This document shows, piece after piece, positions 47,247-59,304 of a stretch of DNA of 64,000 bases. The DNA is from Adenanthera pavonina (lineage: Eukaryota > Streptophyta > Magnoliopsida > Fabales > Fabaceae), in NCBI GenBank assembly GCA_026686845.1, contig JAIVEN010000014.1:33378001-33442000 (forward strand), given 5' to 3'. Position numbers and translations under genes: made by a program. Each line of letters begins with the position of its first letter. The stretch's first letter is position 1. The notes beneath the pieces were generated by a model. It did no database searches. It was given only the letters and a program-made list of their open reading frames with translations, and was not told where the DNA came from.

Positions 47247-49082
47247 TGTTGAATCAAGAGTTTTGATGATTTCAAACTAACATCTAAGAGCTTAGATTGA
47301 AGATATCAAAGGACATCAAAATGCTTCAAGTGAAGATTTTCTGAGTATTTGCTGCTAGATCTTTTGTAGGATCTTTAGTTTTAGTTGTGAATGGGTAAAA
47401 GATTTTGATTTGAGAAAAAGATGTTTTCAAACCTTGATTTTGTGTTAAATCTTGACTTATTTGAAAAACACCCACAAACAGACGAAGTTTGAAAGTTTAA
47501 ACTTAACTGACAAGTTGGAAATTCGAACTTTGCTTTAGGAAATTCGAATTTCGAGTTAAAATTGAATAAGTCTGAAGAGATGGCTCTCTGTCAGACGAAT
47601 TTTGGTTGTTCAAAATTTGAATTTTCATCCAAGTCTGAAAGAAGCCTCTTAGTGACAGACGAACTTCGCATCTTCAAAATTCGAATTTCAGACAAAACAA
47701 AACTTGAGAAAATAAAAGAAATTCGTCTGAAACAATGTTAAAGTTCATCTGAGATCAAGAATGATTTAAGTTTCAAAACTGCTCTCTAACAGACGAACTT
47801 TGACTTTCCAACATTCGAATTTTCATATTAGTCTGAAAGGAGCTTCTTTGAAATAGACGAACTTTGAGTCTTCAAAATTCGAATTTCAGACAAATCACAA
47901 CTTATGAAAATGGAAGAAATTCGTCTGAAACAATGTTAAAGTTCATTTGAGATCAAGAATGATTTGAGTTTGAAAACTGCTCTCTGACAGACGAACTTTG
48001 AGCATTGAAGTTCGAATTTTAGGAGCTAAGTTCTTGAATCTGTTGAAGTGAAAACATTGACGTACGAATGATGAAGTTAGTCTGAAAAGAGTCTATCTGA
48101 CAGACAAACTTCACTCTTCAACATTCAAATTTTGAAGAAAGTGAACTACTGTGCCTCCTTTTCTCGTACTAGGAATAGACGAATTTTGGGCTTCCAAAAT
48201 TTGAATTTCGAAGGCACTATAGCAAATTGAAAATACTGTTCACACTTAACCGAAAAACTTTCTTCTTGAAAATTCGTATGTCACATTGTGAAAATGTTTT
48301 GTAAGTTTCAAAATTCGAATTTCACTTCATGAACAGACGAACTTCGTGCTGTAACGTTGAAAGCTTTAACCTTCGGTTCCTTCGAAATTCGTCTGTTGGC
48401 CAACCAAAATTCGAATTTCAGTATGTCAGATGCATTAAATGCGGTTGGTTAACGGATAGTTTTTCAGAGTAACCGTTGGATAACTTTCCCAACGGATAGA
48501 TTTTGTCTCTAACGGACATTTAAGACCTTAAACTATAAACAGAACATCATTTGAAGTTATGGGTAACTAATCTAACTTGTATATACCGAATTTCTGTCAA
48601 AACTTCTTCTCAAGAGCTTTTACCCTCTAGCTTCAATATTTGTACTTTAACATTCATATCTACTCTATTCAAGAGAGTTATATCTTTGTAAACAATCTAC
48701 TCTTCATCTGGAAGATAGATTTACTTGTGAGGGGAAATCACAAGGGGATTGGGAAGCACACTGTGAAAGTGCTTAGAGAGTTTGAGAGAGCTCAAGAAAC
48801 AGAGCATACTCATGTACTGTGGCATTAGCAAGAAGCCCGTTGAATTCTTGCTGTATAGTGGATAAATCTCAAGAGTTGTCTTGAGGACTGGACGTAGGTC
48901 AAGTGGATAGACCGAACCAGGATAAATCACTGAGTCTTTTTCTCCTTACCCTTACTATTCAGCTTGCTCTGTTTTATACGTTGTTTACATTATACTGTGC
49001 TATCTTCACCCAGTTCACTTTATGCAGAAAAATTTCAATCTTCCCAATTCACCCCCCTCTTGGGAAGTCAGCCTTGCTAATA
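47247..49082 (+). mobile_element. Solo LTR S3
   Basis: 1836 bp, TGTTGAATCAAGAG to CTTGCTAATA (terminal CA changed to TA), with exact duplication ATTGT at 47242-47246 and 49083-49087. Same family and orientation as S1 and S2 but somewhat more diverged. U3 motif array at 47478-48425; TATA-like ACTATAAACA near 48532. Confidence 0.95.
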
Positions 49083-51921
49083 ATTGTTTCATCCAAAGAA
49101 CTTGTGCACAACAACTCCCTGCTGCTACATACTCAGTTTCAGCCGTGGAAAGTGTTGCACTATTTTGCTTTTTTTACTAAACTATGACACTAGAGAGTCT
49201 CCCAGAAATTAACATGTTCCACTTGTGCTCTTTCTATCAGTCTTGGATCCAGCAAAATTCGCATCTATGTAACTTATGAGCTCTTTTCCAATGCATTTTA
49301 GATACCAGAGTCCCATTTGAGATGTACCAATTAAGTATTTGAAAATCCTCTTTACAGTTGTTGCATGGGACTCTTTGGGACATGATTGGAACCTAGCACA
49401 CATGCAGACACTAAACATGATGTTAGGCCTACTAGCAGTTAAATATAGCAGGGAACAAATCATCCTCTTATATTGAGTTATGTCAAATAGTTTTCCTTCT
49501 TCATCCATGTCAAGCTTAGTTGCAGAGGCCATAGGAGTTCTCATAGGTTTAGCATGTTCCATTCCAAACTTCTTTAACAGCTCCTTGAGGTATTGTGATT
49601 GATTGAGAAAGATGTCATCATCACATTATTTGATTTGCAATCTAAGGAAGAAGTTCAGCTCACCCATCATTGACATTTTCAAACTCACTCTGCATTAACT
49701 CAAAAGTTCTTGCACAAAGATTCATTAGTAGTATCAAATATAATATCATCAACATAAATTTGTACAATAAGTAAATCTTTATTTTTCCTTTTAGTAAACA
49801 AGGTTGTATCAATTTTTCCTCTTTTAAAACATTTTTCAATCAGAAAATTACTTAGTCTGTCATATCATGCTCTAGGAGCCTGTTTAAACACATAAAGAGC
49901 TTTCTTTAGTTTATATACATGATTTGGTTTAGTTGAATCCTCAAAACCTGGAGGTTAATCAACACAAACCTCTTCCATGATATATCCATTCAGAAAAGCA
50001 CTTTTCACATCCATTTGATACAACACAATATCTTTCATACAAGCATCGGCTAACAGAATTCTTATTGCTTCCAATCTTGCAATTGGAGCAAAAGTTTCCT
50101 CATAATCAATACCTTCTTCCTGATTATATTATTTAGCCACTAATCTAGCTTTATTCCTTATTATTGTTCCTAATTTATCAAGTTTGTTCTTAAACACCCA
50201 TTTGGTTCCAACAATAGGATGGTTTTTAGGCTTAGGTACTAAATCTCAAACTTGACTTCTTTCAAACTGATTAAGCTCTTCTTGCATAGCTAAAACCCAG
50301 TATTCATCAGTTAAAGCATCTTCAGTACACTTAGGTTCAATTTGAGAAATAAATACACAGTTATTCACTTGATCCCTAAGTTGTCTTCTGGTTTTAACTT
50401 TCTCTTGAACATCCCCAATAACTTGATCAACTAGATAATTCCTTTGATATCTCCAAGCTTTAGGGAGTTCTTGAGATACTTCCTCATTTATTTCACATTC
50501 ATTATCTTTCTCTTGGATATCTTCCTCTACATCAATATATTCAGATATTTTAGGAGGATCAGTTTTATTTTCTTAAGACACATTCAAATTTTTGAAACTA
50601 GAAATTAAATCATCCTTATCTTTAGCATGCTTAGACAAAGTTTCATTTTCAAGAAAAACCATATGCACAAATTCTTCAATAGTTCTAGACTTCTTGTTGA
50701 ACACCCTATATGCTTTACTTCTATTTGAATAGCCAAGAAATATACCTTCATCTGATTTGGAATCAAACTTACCCAAATTATCTTTGTTGTTGTTGTAGAC
50801 ATAGCAGGTGCATCTAAAGACATGAAGATGAAAGAGATTGGGCTTCTTTCCTTTGTACAACTCATATAGAGTCTTCCCTAGTAAGGGTCTGATGTATGCT
50901 TTGTTCATCAAGTAGCACGTTGTGCTTACTACATCAGCCCAGAATTGTTTAGGTAATCATTTTTCATTCAGTATTGCATGAGCCATCTCCTCCAACACTC
51001 TATTCTTTCTCTCCATAACTCCATTCTGTTGAGGAGTTCTTAAGGCTGAGAAGTTGTGCTCCATTCCATTTTCATCATAGTAGTCAGTAAATTTGGCATT
51101 CTCAAATTCTCCACCATGATCTGTTCTAATACATACAATAGAACAACTTTTCTTATTTTGGATTTTCTTGGCTAAGATTAGAAAAGCATCATACATTTCA
51201 CCTTTAGAGGGAAGAAATAAAGTCCAAGTGAACCTAGAATAATCATCTACCACAACAAGTACATACCCGCCTATACTTTTAGTATGATTATGACCTATCA
51301 AATCCTTGTGAAGTAATTGCAGAGGTCTTGTTGTAGAAACAATATTTTTGGTATTGAATGAGGACTTTGTTTGTTTCCGTTTAAGATAAGCATCACATTC
51401 TCTATCCTTTTCAAACTTAATGTTGGGTAGACCAAGAACAAGTTCATTTTTAATGAGTTTATTTAATTGATGCATGCTAACATGTGCTAGTCTCCTATGC
51501 CACAACCATCATCATTTTCACTTATTAAGCATATAGAGTCTAGAGAAGGTAATTCATCTAAATTAATAGCATAACAGTTACCATCTCTTTCTCCCTTGAG
51601 AATCACTTTATGGTCACTTTTTCTAATGACTAGGCAGTAGTTGGAATCAAACAAAACCTAATTGCCTTTATCACAGGTTTGACTCACACTCAATAGGTTA
51701 TGCTTGAGTCATATCACGAATAGGACTTCTTCAATTGATGTTTCTAGATTTCTGCCAACAATTCCATTCCTAATGATCTTGATGGACTGGTCACCACTGA
51801 AAGTAACCTTTCCTACTTTCCTATCTCTCAGCACAATAAATTTTTCTTTGTCTCCAGTCATGTGTCTCGAACAAGCACTATCCATGTACCATTTGTTGCT
51901 TTTCTTGGCCTTGAGATACAC
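49083..51921 (-). pseudogene. Protease-integrase-RT and start of RNase H of element D, broken
   Basis: Protease with YMDSACSRHMTGDKEKF (about 51870). Integrase (50957-51505) with WHRRLAH; the CxxC of the zinc finger reads CDAY, so its second Cys is lost. The catalytic triad is present: HKDLIGH, IRTDHGGEFEN and NGVMERKN. RT (about 49209-50560) is broken by stops but keeps IYVDDIIF (about 49750) and YLTASRPNIMFSVCMCARFQ. RNase H begins at about 49200 and runs into S3. Confidence 0.85.
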
Positions 51922-51935
51922 CTACTAAACAAGTT

Positions 51936-53720
51936 TCAGTTCTTTCTTTTAGGTACCCATATTTGCTTGGATTCTTTCTTGTTAGTGGAAGAGTCCTTGG
52001 GAACCCATTTCATCCCATTGCCATTTCCTTCATTCCTAATCATACAGTTGGAGGACATATGACCCTTCTTGTTACAGAAGTGACAGGTAGAGAAAGGGCT
52101 AAAGGAAAGAGATGTACATATGAAATAATGACTATAATATTTATTCTTTTGATTTCTAGGATTTGGAAATAACTCTATGTTCTCAGTTGTTTTAAGGCTA
52201 TTAGCATGCACAAAGTTTCTCAGGTAAAGATTCTGTTTCTTGGTTTTCAATTTCTTCTTGACCGTACATGGGTCATATTGCATACCAGTTTTGTTCTGAC
52301 TCACAATTTGATTTCCTAGTAATACTTTCAGCATGTCCTCACCTCTAGTGAGTCTAGTCAGAGTCTTGTAGAGATAATTACTCTTATCTCTTAACTCAAT
52401 GCATGAGACACAAACAAAGGTAGTGGAAGAATAAGAGAATTGTGAAGCAGTGCAAGATGTATAAGACTCTCTTTTAAGCTTGTGCATTTTCCTTTTAGCA
52501 TGACTCAATTGTTTGGATACTTAGATAAATTCAATCATCAGTTCATTAAATGCATCATATAGTTCATTGTAAGACCGTTTAGAGTCATTTATCTCAGAAT
52601 CACTATCACTATCTCGGTTGTGATTCTCCTCCTCCTCTGCAATCTTTTGAGCCATCAGACATAGGTTAGCAATTTCATCATCTCCTACTACTTCCTCTTC
52701 ATCTAAACTATCCCCCTAGATGGAAGTTACGAAGACTTTCTTCTTTTTCTCTTTGTCAGCCTTTTTGTCCTTCCCTTGTTTCTTGCTCAACAGGGGGCAT
52801 TCCCATTTGATGTGTCCAGGTTTCTTGCAGTCGTAACATATAATGGAGTCTTTGTTTTCTTTCTTGCTGCTGGTGGCTCCATCTTTCTTTGCAAACCTTC
52901 TGAATTTCTTCTTTCCATACATTTTGCCAAATTTCCTCATCAACATGGCCATCGTATCTTCATTTAGCTCAGCATCTTCCTTTGGATCATCATCATCATC
53001 TGATTTTACTTTGAGAGCCAAACTCTTCTTCTTCTTATCAGATGAAGTAGATTCCTTGAGAGCCTTCAGCTGCCCTTTATATTCTTCAAGACTCCCAAAG
53101 AGGGCTGTGACAAATGTCATTGATTCCCCTCTAGCTTCCTCTATTGTAGTCACCTTCTGTTGCCGCTTAATGGGCAGGGCTTTGAGAATTTTTCTAACTT
53201 TCTTAGACTAGGAGTATTCCTTTTCAAGGCTCTTTAGCTAATTCATAATGAGGGTGAATCTTTTCTACATATCCTTGATATTCTTACTCTCTTTTATCTT
53301 GAAACTTTCATATTCTCCAATGCATGTATTCAGTTTATTTTCTCTCACGTCAGTGGTCCCTTCATGAGTAATCTCCAAAGTGTCCTATATGCCTTTGGCT
53401 ATTGTATATTCGGACACCCTGTAGAACTCATCTTGATTGAAAGCACTGACCAAACAATGCTTAACTTTAAAGTTAAGAAGGATCTTTCTCCTATCCTCCT
53501 CGTTCCATTCCTCTTCAGGTTTCTCTCCACATTTCCCATCGTCTTGTAGTTTCATCGGAACAAAATCTCCCTTCTGGATGACTGACCAAATATCCAAATC
53601 AATGGATTGAAGGTAGATCTGCATCCTTATCTTCCAATACCCATAATGTTCTCCACTAAAGCTAAGAGGTCTGTTGGTGTTGTTTCCTTTAGGAAGAACG
53701 CCTTCACCAAAGCCAGCCAT
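51936..53720 (-). pseudogene. gag of element D, best preserved of the window
   Basis: Starts MAGFGEGVLPKGNNTNRP at 53720, with SGEHYGYWKIRMQIYLQSID. UBN2-like region, acidic linker, first zinc knuckle CYDCKKPGHIKWEC intact (about 52795-52836), a Lys-rich stretch, a Cys-containing helical region (VCVSCIELRDK) and a second intact knuckle CHFCNKKGHMSSNC (about 52050-52090). Two knuckles in a long gag are as expected for Sirevirus-type elements. A handful of stops remain (for example AKGI-stop, IKDM-stop). Confidence 0.85.
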
Positions 53721-53761
53721 GTCTTCTCCTAGATTGTTAGATCCTTTAATTTGGAGTCTAA

Positions 53762-53773
53762 GCTCTGATACCA
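53762..53773 (-). other. Primer binding site of element D (tRNA-iMet)
   Basis: Minus strand TGGTATCAGAGC, two bases from the LTR end at 53776. Confidence 0.95.
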
Positions 53774-53775
53774 CT

Positions 53776-56700
53776 TGTTAGTTCAGCTAACTTCCCAAGA
53801 AGGGGGTGAATTGGGAAGATTGAAATTTTTTTGCAAAAATGAAATACAATAGTGATACTAAAAGATTACTGAAAACAGAGTATAAGAAATAAAGAGTAAA
53901 GGGAGGAAGACTCAATAGTTTATCCTAGTTTGGTCTATTCCACTTGACTTACGTCCAGAACCAAAGCCACCACTTAGAATTTCTCCACCATTTCTTGCAA
54001 GATTTGAATAGGTTCATGTAATGACCGCAGTACAATACTAACCTGAACTCTGGACTAAAATAAGTTCTTTCACTCTTCTCACTCAAGAGTAAGACTATCT
54101 CCCTTAGTATAATCTCACACTAAGTAATCTCTATGAGTGTGTAGATATTTACAGAATAAAAACTCTCTCAAAAGAGAAGATATGAAAGTTAAAATACAAT
54201 GAATGAGTAAAACAGAGGGTAGATAAGCTTTGAATGAATCAAAAATTAAATTAACAGAGTTTTGGCATATTTATTGTTTCTCTCATTACCCAACAACTTA
54301 AATGAGGTCCTATTTATAGTTTTGGGGCAGAACTATCAATTGGAAACAAAGATTAGCCATTATTCTGAGTAAAATAGTCATTCACCTACCACATTAAATG
54401 CATCTGACAGAGGTTATGCAAATAACCTCCTCAGGTTATACAAATAATGGGTAATTGTTTGTCTTTGTTTTCAACGTAGAGCTTTCGTTATGCAGATAAT
54501 GTAATATCCCAACTTTTATGTGATGCTATAGAATGAATAAAAGATGAGAAACGAAGTGAGATGAAAATGCTATATATAATCGGGCTTTAGAAGGAATTAA
54601 TTTCTCATTTAACTTTCAGAATAAGTTATATTTGTTCCTTAATTTGAATTAATTTTCCATAAGGTCATTAGTAGAAATTAATTCTAGAACTTACCTCAGA
54701 AAATATGCAATATACTACTTGAATGAAAGCCCGCTCCAAGTTTAGCGCAATAGTATAAGTATTGCGTACCCGGGAGGTCTAAGTTAAGAGATAGACCAAG
54801 TTGAAAGTTAATGTGAATAGTGAAAAAGGAAATAATAAAAAATTAGTCTTTAGGTGAAATTATAAAAAAGTACCCGAAAGAATGGATAATTATTTTTTGA
54901 CCTAATTTAAGGGCAAAACAGACATTTCTCAAATTAGAAGCAAAATGGGAATAATGCATTTGAGGCCCAAAAATGGAAAAGTTGACATCGTAAAAAATAA
55001 ATGGAATTGGGAAAAATAGAGACATACCATTAAGTGTGAAGAAGAGTAAAAATGTCATTTTTTCTAGTTAAACAGAAAAATAAGAAAATTATATTTGGGC
55101 CCCAAGAATTAAGAATTTTTGTAATTTGGTCCCTTAAGAATGACTCAATGTAGGGAAAAGAGAAAATAATTTTGGGAAAAATTACAATTAATGACCTAAA
55201 AGTTCTAAAAATTATAAATTAGCCCCGAGTCAAGGACATTTTTGTAAATATGAAAAATTATAGTGAAAATAAAGCTTTCAATGAGTTAATCCCAATGGAA
55301 TATAGCAAGAGATCTATTAAGATCAAAATAATATTTATTAGGTAATTATGGTTTAATATTAATATTTTACCTGATAAAGGTTAATTTAGACTGCAAGAAA
55401 AGGCAGTATTGATTCAAGGACAGTGATTGGACCTTGTTAAAATATATTTTGGGTATAGATAATGATTTTGGACTAAAAATAATTATTGGATAATCCTGTA
55501 CTAATTTAATGACAATTTTAGCAAAAATACTTAATCGGTACAGGTAAATTTAATCGGTAAATGGTATTTTGGTCCATAAAAATTATTTGAGCAATTTTTG
55601 GCCAAAAATGAGGGTATACACGTCTGAATGTGCTGATTGGACACAAAAAAAATTAATTGAAAAGCTTTTATAAGAATAAAGGCCAAAAAGTCAAAAAAGG
55701 AAAAAAAAAAGTGACTTTATGATTAAGTTATTTTAAGTCTTCATCTTCATCTCCATTCACGTATGAAACAGAGGGTTAGAGGGAGAGAGAGCATGAAACA
55801 AAAATTTAGAAGAGGAAGAGCAAGAAGCAAGGCCAAGATCTCAAGTGTTTAAGGTAAGGTTCAATGGCTACTAGCTTGTGCACTTTGGTGTTTAAGAGTA
55901 TTTTCATGAAATATTTTCCTCTTTTCTCTCACTTTAAGGTTTAGCCATGGTGACCCAAGAGAGAGAAAGTTGAGCAATGATGAAATCAAACCATAGAAAT
56001 ACTTAGAAATGCTTCAAGATACAAGGATATGACATTAGATTGCAAATTAATAGGGTAGATATTTTTCTATAAATTTCTAAAATTTCTGCCTATTTAGGGT
56101 GAAAAGGAAAGGGAATTTCATGATTTTAACTCCAAAAATGGATTTCTTAGGTCCAAAATAGGTAGATACAAGTATGTTGTACAAGAAAAGTTCAAGGGAA
56201 AACAAAATGGAATTTTTAGTTCAAGTATGTCACTTTGTGAATGAGCTTAATGAATCAGTGGCTCATGATATTATTTCATGATACTATAGGGTTACAAGAA
56301 GTGTTTTAAGATCAATGGAAGTGTCCACAAAGTTTGGAGATAATTGGAAAGTAAGAAGGTAGTTATTTTCCTTGTTATGCTTAATGTTGTCATACTTTGT
56401 TTCCATGATAATATAACTATGCCATATAATTGTTTGAATACTTTATGATGTATTTTCATTGTTGGCTGAATGTTTGAAGGGTTTTATGACCCTAGGATGT
56501 TTATTTTACAAAGTGTTACCATGCCAAAATTTTTATGAAATTGTATGGCATAATATGAAGTTATGATTTCATTGATGATTTTATGAAATGATATGATGAT
56601 GTGAATGCATGCTTAGATATAACTACTGAGATTCTTTGAATCTCATTCCTTCCAAATGCTTACCATATTTAGGGCCAATCAATGCAAGGAATCCAAGAAG

Positions 56701-58809
56701 GCTAAAGGAAAAAAAGAGGAAGAGAATGATGAATGATATTATTATGCAAGTCTTAATGTTATGTTTTGGGAATTTGTATAAGTTTGTATGAAAGGGGTAA
56801 ATCCTGTATGATGCCTTGAATATATTCTTTTAAGTCCTCTATGATATTATGCATGAAATTGGAGCAATAAATGTCAATGTAAATGTGTTGTGAAGCTTAT
56901 TTTGTAAGCTATGATATAAGTTTGTTTGAGATGACCAGTATTGATTTAAGTAGGAGAACTCTATTCAAAACAGAGTATCCTATATAAGTGTTATATATAC
57001 TTTTAAACTAGACAGAACAAGATTTTCATAGAGCTAAAAAACACTTAAATTGGATAAATTTATGAATTATAGTGATTTTTCAAATTTAGGGTTCAGAACA
57101 GAGAAAGATTGGGAAAACTGGAAACTGAAAGTTAGGTACTGAAAAATAAAAAAGATCATATAAATTGTGCAAAGCTCCAAAAATTCAGTGGTTTGTATTT
57201 ATGAAAAGCTCTATGTTTTAAGTTTCATATGCCACTAATTTGGAGGTAATTGGAGCTATATGATAAGAGATATGGGGGTTTTCCCAAAACTATTCCAGCA
57301 AAAGTGAAATTCTAACCCTTTATGATTTAAGTTAATATTATGCCCTGCACAAGTTGAATAAATATACAATAAAAATATTTATAGAAATTAGAATCATAGA
57401 TATTTCCAATGACATAACGAATGCATAAATTGGCTTAGGGTAGAGTGAGATATGAATTTTTAAATATAAGGCCAAAATCCTGGGGAAGAGAAAATGACCA
57501 AATGCACAGTAAATTTTTGAGGAATAAACTGTATAAATTGGTCATGAGAATAATCTATTTCATATTTTTTGCATGTAAAAAAGCCTTTTATCTATTTTTA
57601 GAGACTTGAATCACTATGAAATGATTTTTATAGAATTAGTTATGAATTTTCAAAGTTCAGTCAGCAAAGTGAAAACAACCATATGAACAGTAACCAAAAA
57701 TTTTGAAAATTCTTATTTTCATTCTCATGTGATTTAAGCTTAGAATCAAGTATAATTAGACTTAAGAGAAGTCTAATTCATGAAAAATGAGTCTAAAAGT
57801 AAGGTGTTATAGATAACCTAACTAGATTATGCGGATAACATACTACCCAGAATGACCAAGTTTTAGCTCAAAATCATTTTCATGAAAACCCATCAATTAT
57901 TAGGATAACGTTAAGTTTTTCTCAAACTGAGTTTTTGTAAAGCTTAGGTTATCAGGATAACCTCCCAAGGTTATACGGATAACCTATTTTACTAAAGAAG
58001 AGCTATGAATTCTATAACATAGGTTATGCGAATAACCTCCCTAGGTTATGCGGATAACCTGTTTTCTCGAGAAAAATTCAAGTACTCTGAAATATAGGTT
58101 ATATGAATAACCTTTTAATAGAGAAAAGTCCAAGTGCTATGTGACACAAGTTATTCAAACAACCTCCCTAGGTTATGCGAATAACAGGCTATACAGTACC
58201 ACTTGTCTTAACTATTCATTTCCTTATGCGAGTAAGGTGCCTACCTTATCAGAATAACCACGTGGACAGACTTGAGAACTTGATTTCCAAGTTGTGTTAT
58301 GCGGATAACCCCAATCCCTTTTCATGAAATTTGAAGAATGGACTTTGGAAAAGTTTTGAGATTGAGTCTTTATTCCCATAACCTTCAATGGTTATACGTA
58401 TAAGGTAAAATATTTTCTTGAAAATAGGGTAAACACTTAAAAAACATCTTTAAAATTGAGACCTTATTCCTGTAAGTTAAAACATGTTCATGAAAACCAA
58501 TTAAATGCTTAGAGTCATTTTGTCATTTTGAAATTGAAGCTTTATCCTCATAAGATAGCTCTTTTCATGAAAACCATTTTCAAATCATCAGCTAATCATT
58601 AATCATTCAATTAGTTATCTTATTTAATATTGGGTTAATTGAAATTGAAAGTTCAACTACCTTATTTTACAAATAATTTCTTAAAGTATGTTTAACAGCT
58701 CCTCAGTCTTTAGGAAACTCCAACTTTGTTCTTCATTTCACTTGTGTTCCTTTGATATTGGATCTCCAAGCTCATTTGTTTTAGAATAATCAAAACATCT
58801 GAATTAACA
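53776..58809 (-). repeat. 5' LTR of element D, split by R3
   Basis: Segments 53776-54499 and 57817-58809, about 1.72 kb together. Ends TGTTAGTTCAGC and TGAATTAACA. TATA-like CTATTTATAG near 54312. GGTTATGCGGATAACC-type array at 54410-54499 and 57817-58400. Confidence 0.85.
54500..57811 (+). mobile_element. Long solo LTR R3 (family R)
   Basis: 3312 bp, TGTAATATCCCAAC to AAGGTGTTATA (terminal CA changed to TA), with exact duplication GATAA at 54495-54499 and 57812-57816. Inverted relative to R1 and R2. The landmark near 56630 (GAGATTCTTTGAATCTCATT) matches R2 near 13850 in reverse complement. No coding region. Confidence 0.85.
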
Positions 58810-59304
58810 GTATATACTGAAACTCTGCCAAAATCTTTAGACAAAGCCTTCTACTATCTCACACTTCATTTATTGCTCTTCAATTGTCATACATATTCCA
58901 AATTATAGAGTTTATCTTATTGTAAACAATCTTATCTTCACCTCGAAGAAAGATTTTCTTGTGAGGGGATTTGGAAAACACTTAGTTAGAATGCAGAGTG
59001 AGAATTTATAAGCTCTTGGAATAGAGTACAAGATTGTACTGTGGTATTGCAAGGAACTCACTGAATTCCTACAAGATAGTGGAAAATCTCAAGTGGTAGC
59101 TTGAGGACTGAACATAGGTTAAGAGGAAAAGAGACCGAACTAGGATAAATCTTTGTGTCTTTCTGTCCTCTACCTTGTTTACTGCCTTATTACATTTTTC
59201 ACTCTGTTTTCTGCAACTTTTGCTTTCACTGCTCTTTATATTTTATGCAGAAAATTTCAAACTTCCCAATTCAACCCCCTCTTAGGAAGCCAGCAGACCT
59301 AACA
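58810..59304 (+). repeat. LTR fragment F (element A subfamily)
   Basis: Plus-oriented 3' half of a Sirevirus-like LTR ending AGCAGACCTAACA. It matches the reverse complement of the element A LTR, for example the GACAAAGCCTTCTA and GTGAGGGGATTT blocks. Element D is inserted into it at 58809/58810; the missing half would have been left of D. Confidence 0.75.

Larger units (their letters stand above)
42797..58809 (-). mobile_element. Sirevirus-like Ty1/copia element D
   Basis: 16 kb including solo LTRs S3 and R3. Order on the minus strand: 5' LTR (split by R3), PBS, gag, protease, integrase, RT, RNase H (split by S3), gap, ORF2, polypurine tracts, truncated 3' LTR. It belongs to a separate subfamily from A and B: its LTR motifs are GGTTATGCGGATAACC-like and its ORF2 is divergent. 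It is inserted in LTR fragment F on its right side. Its left end was removed by the fusion with C, so no target duplication is left. Confidence 0.9.
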
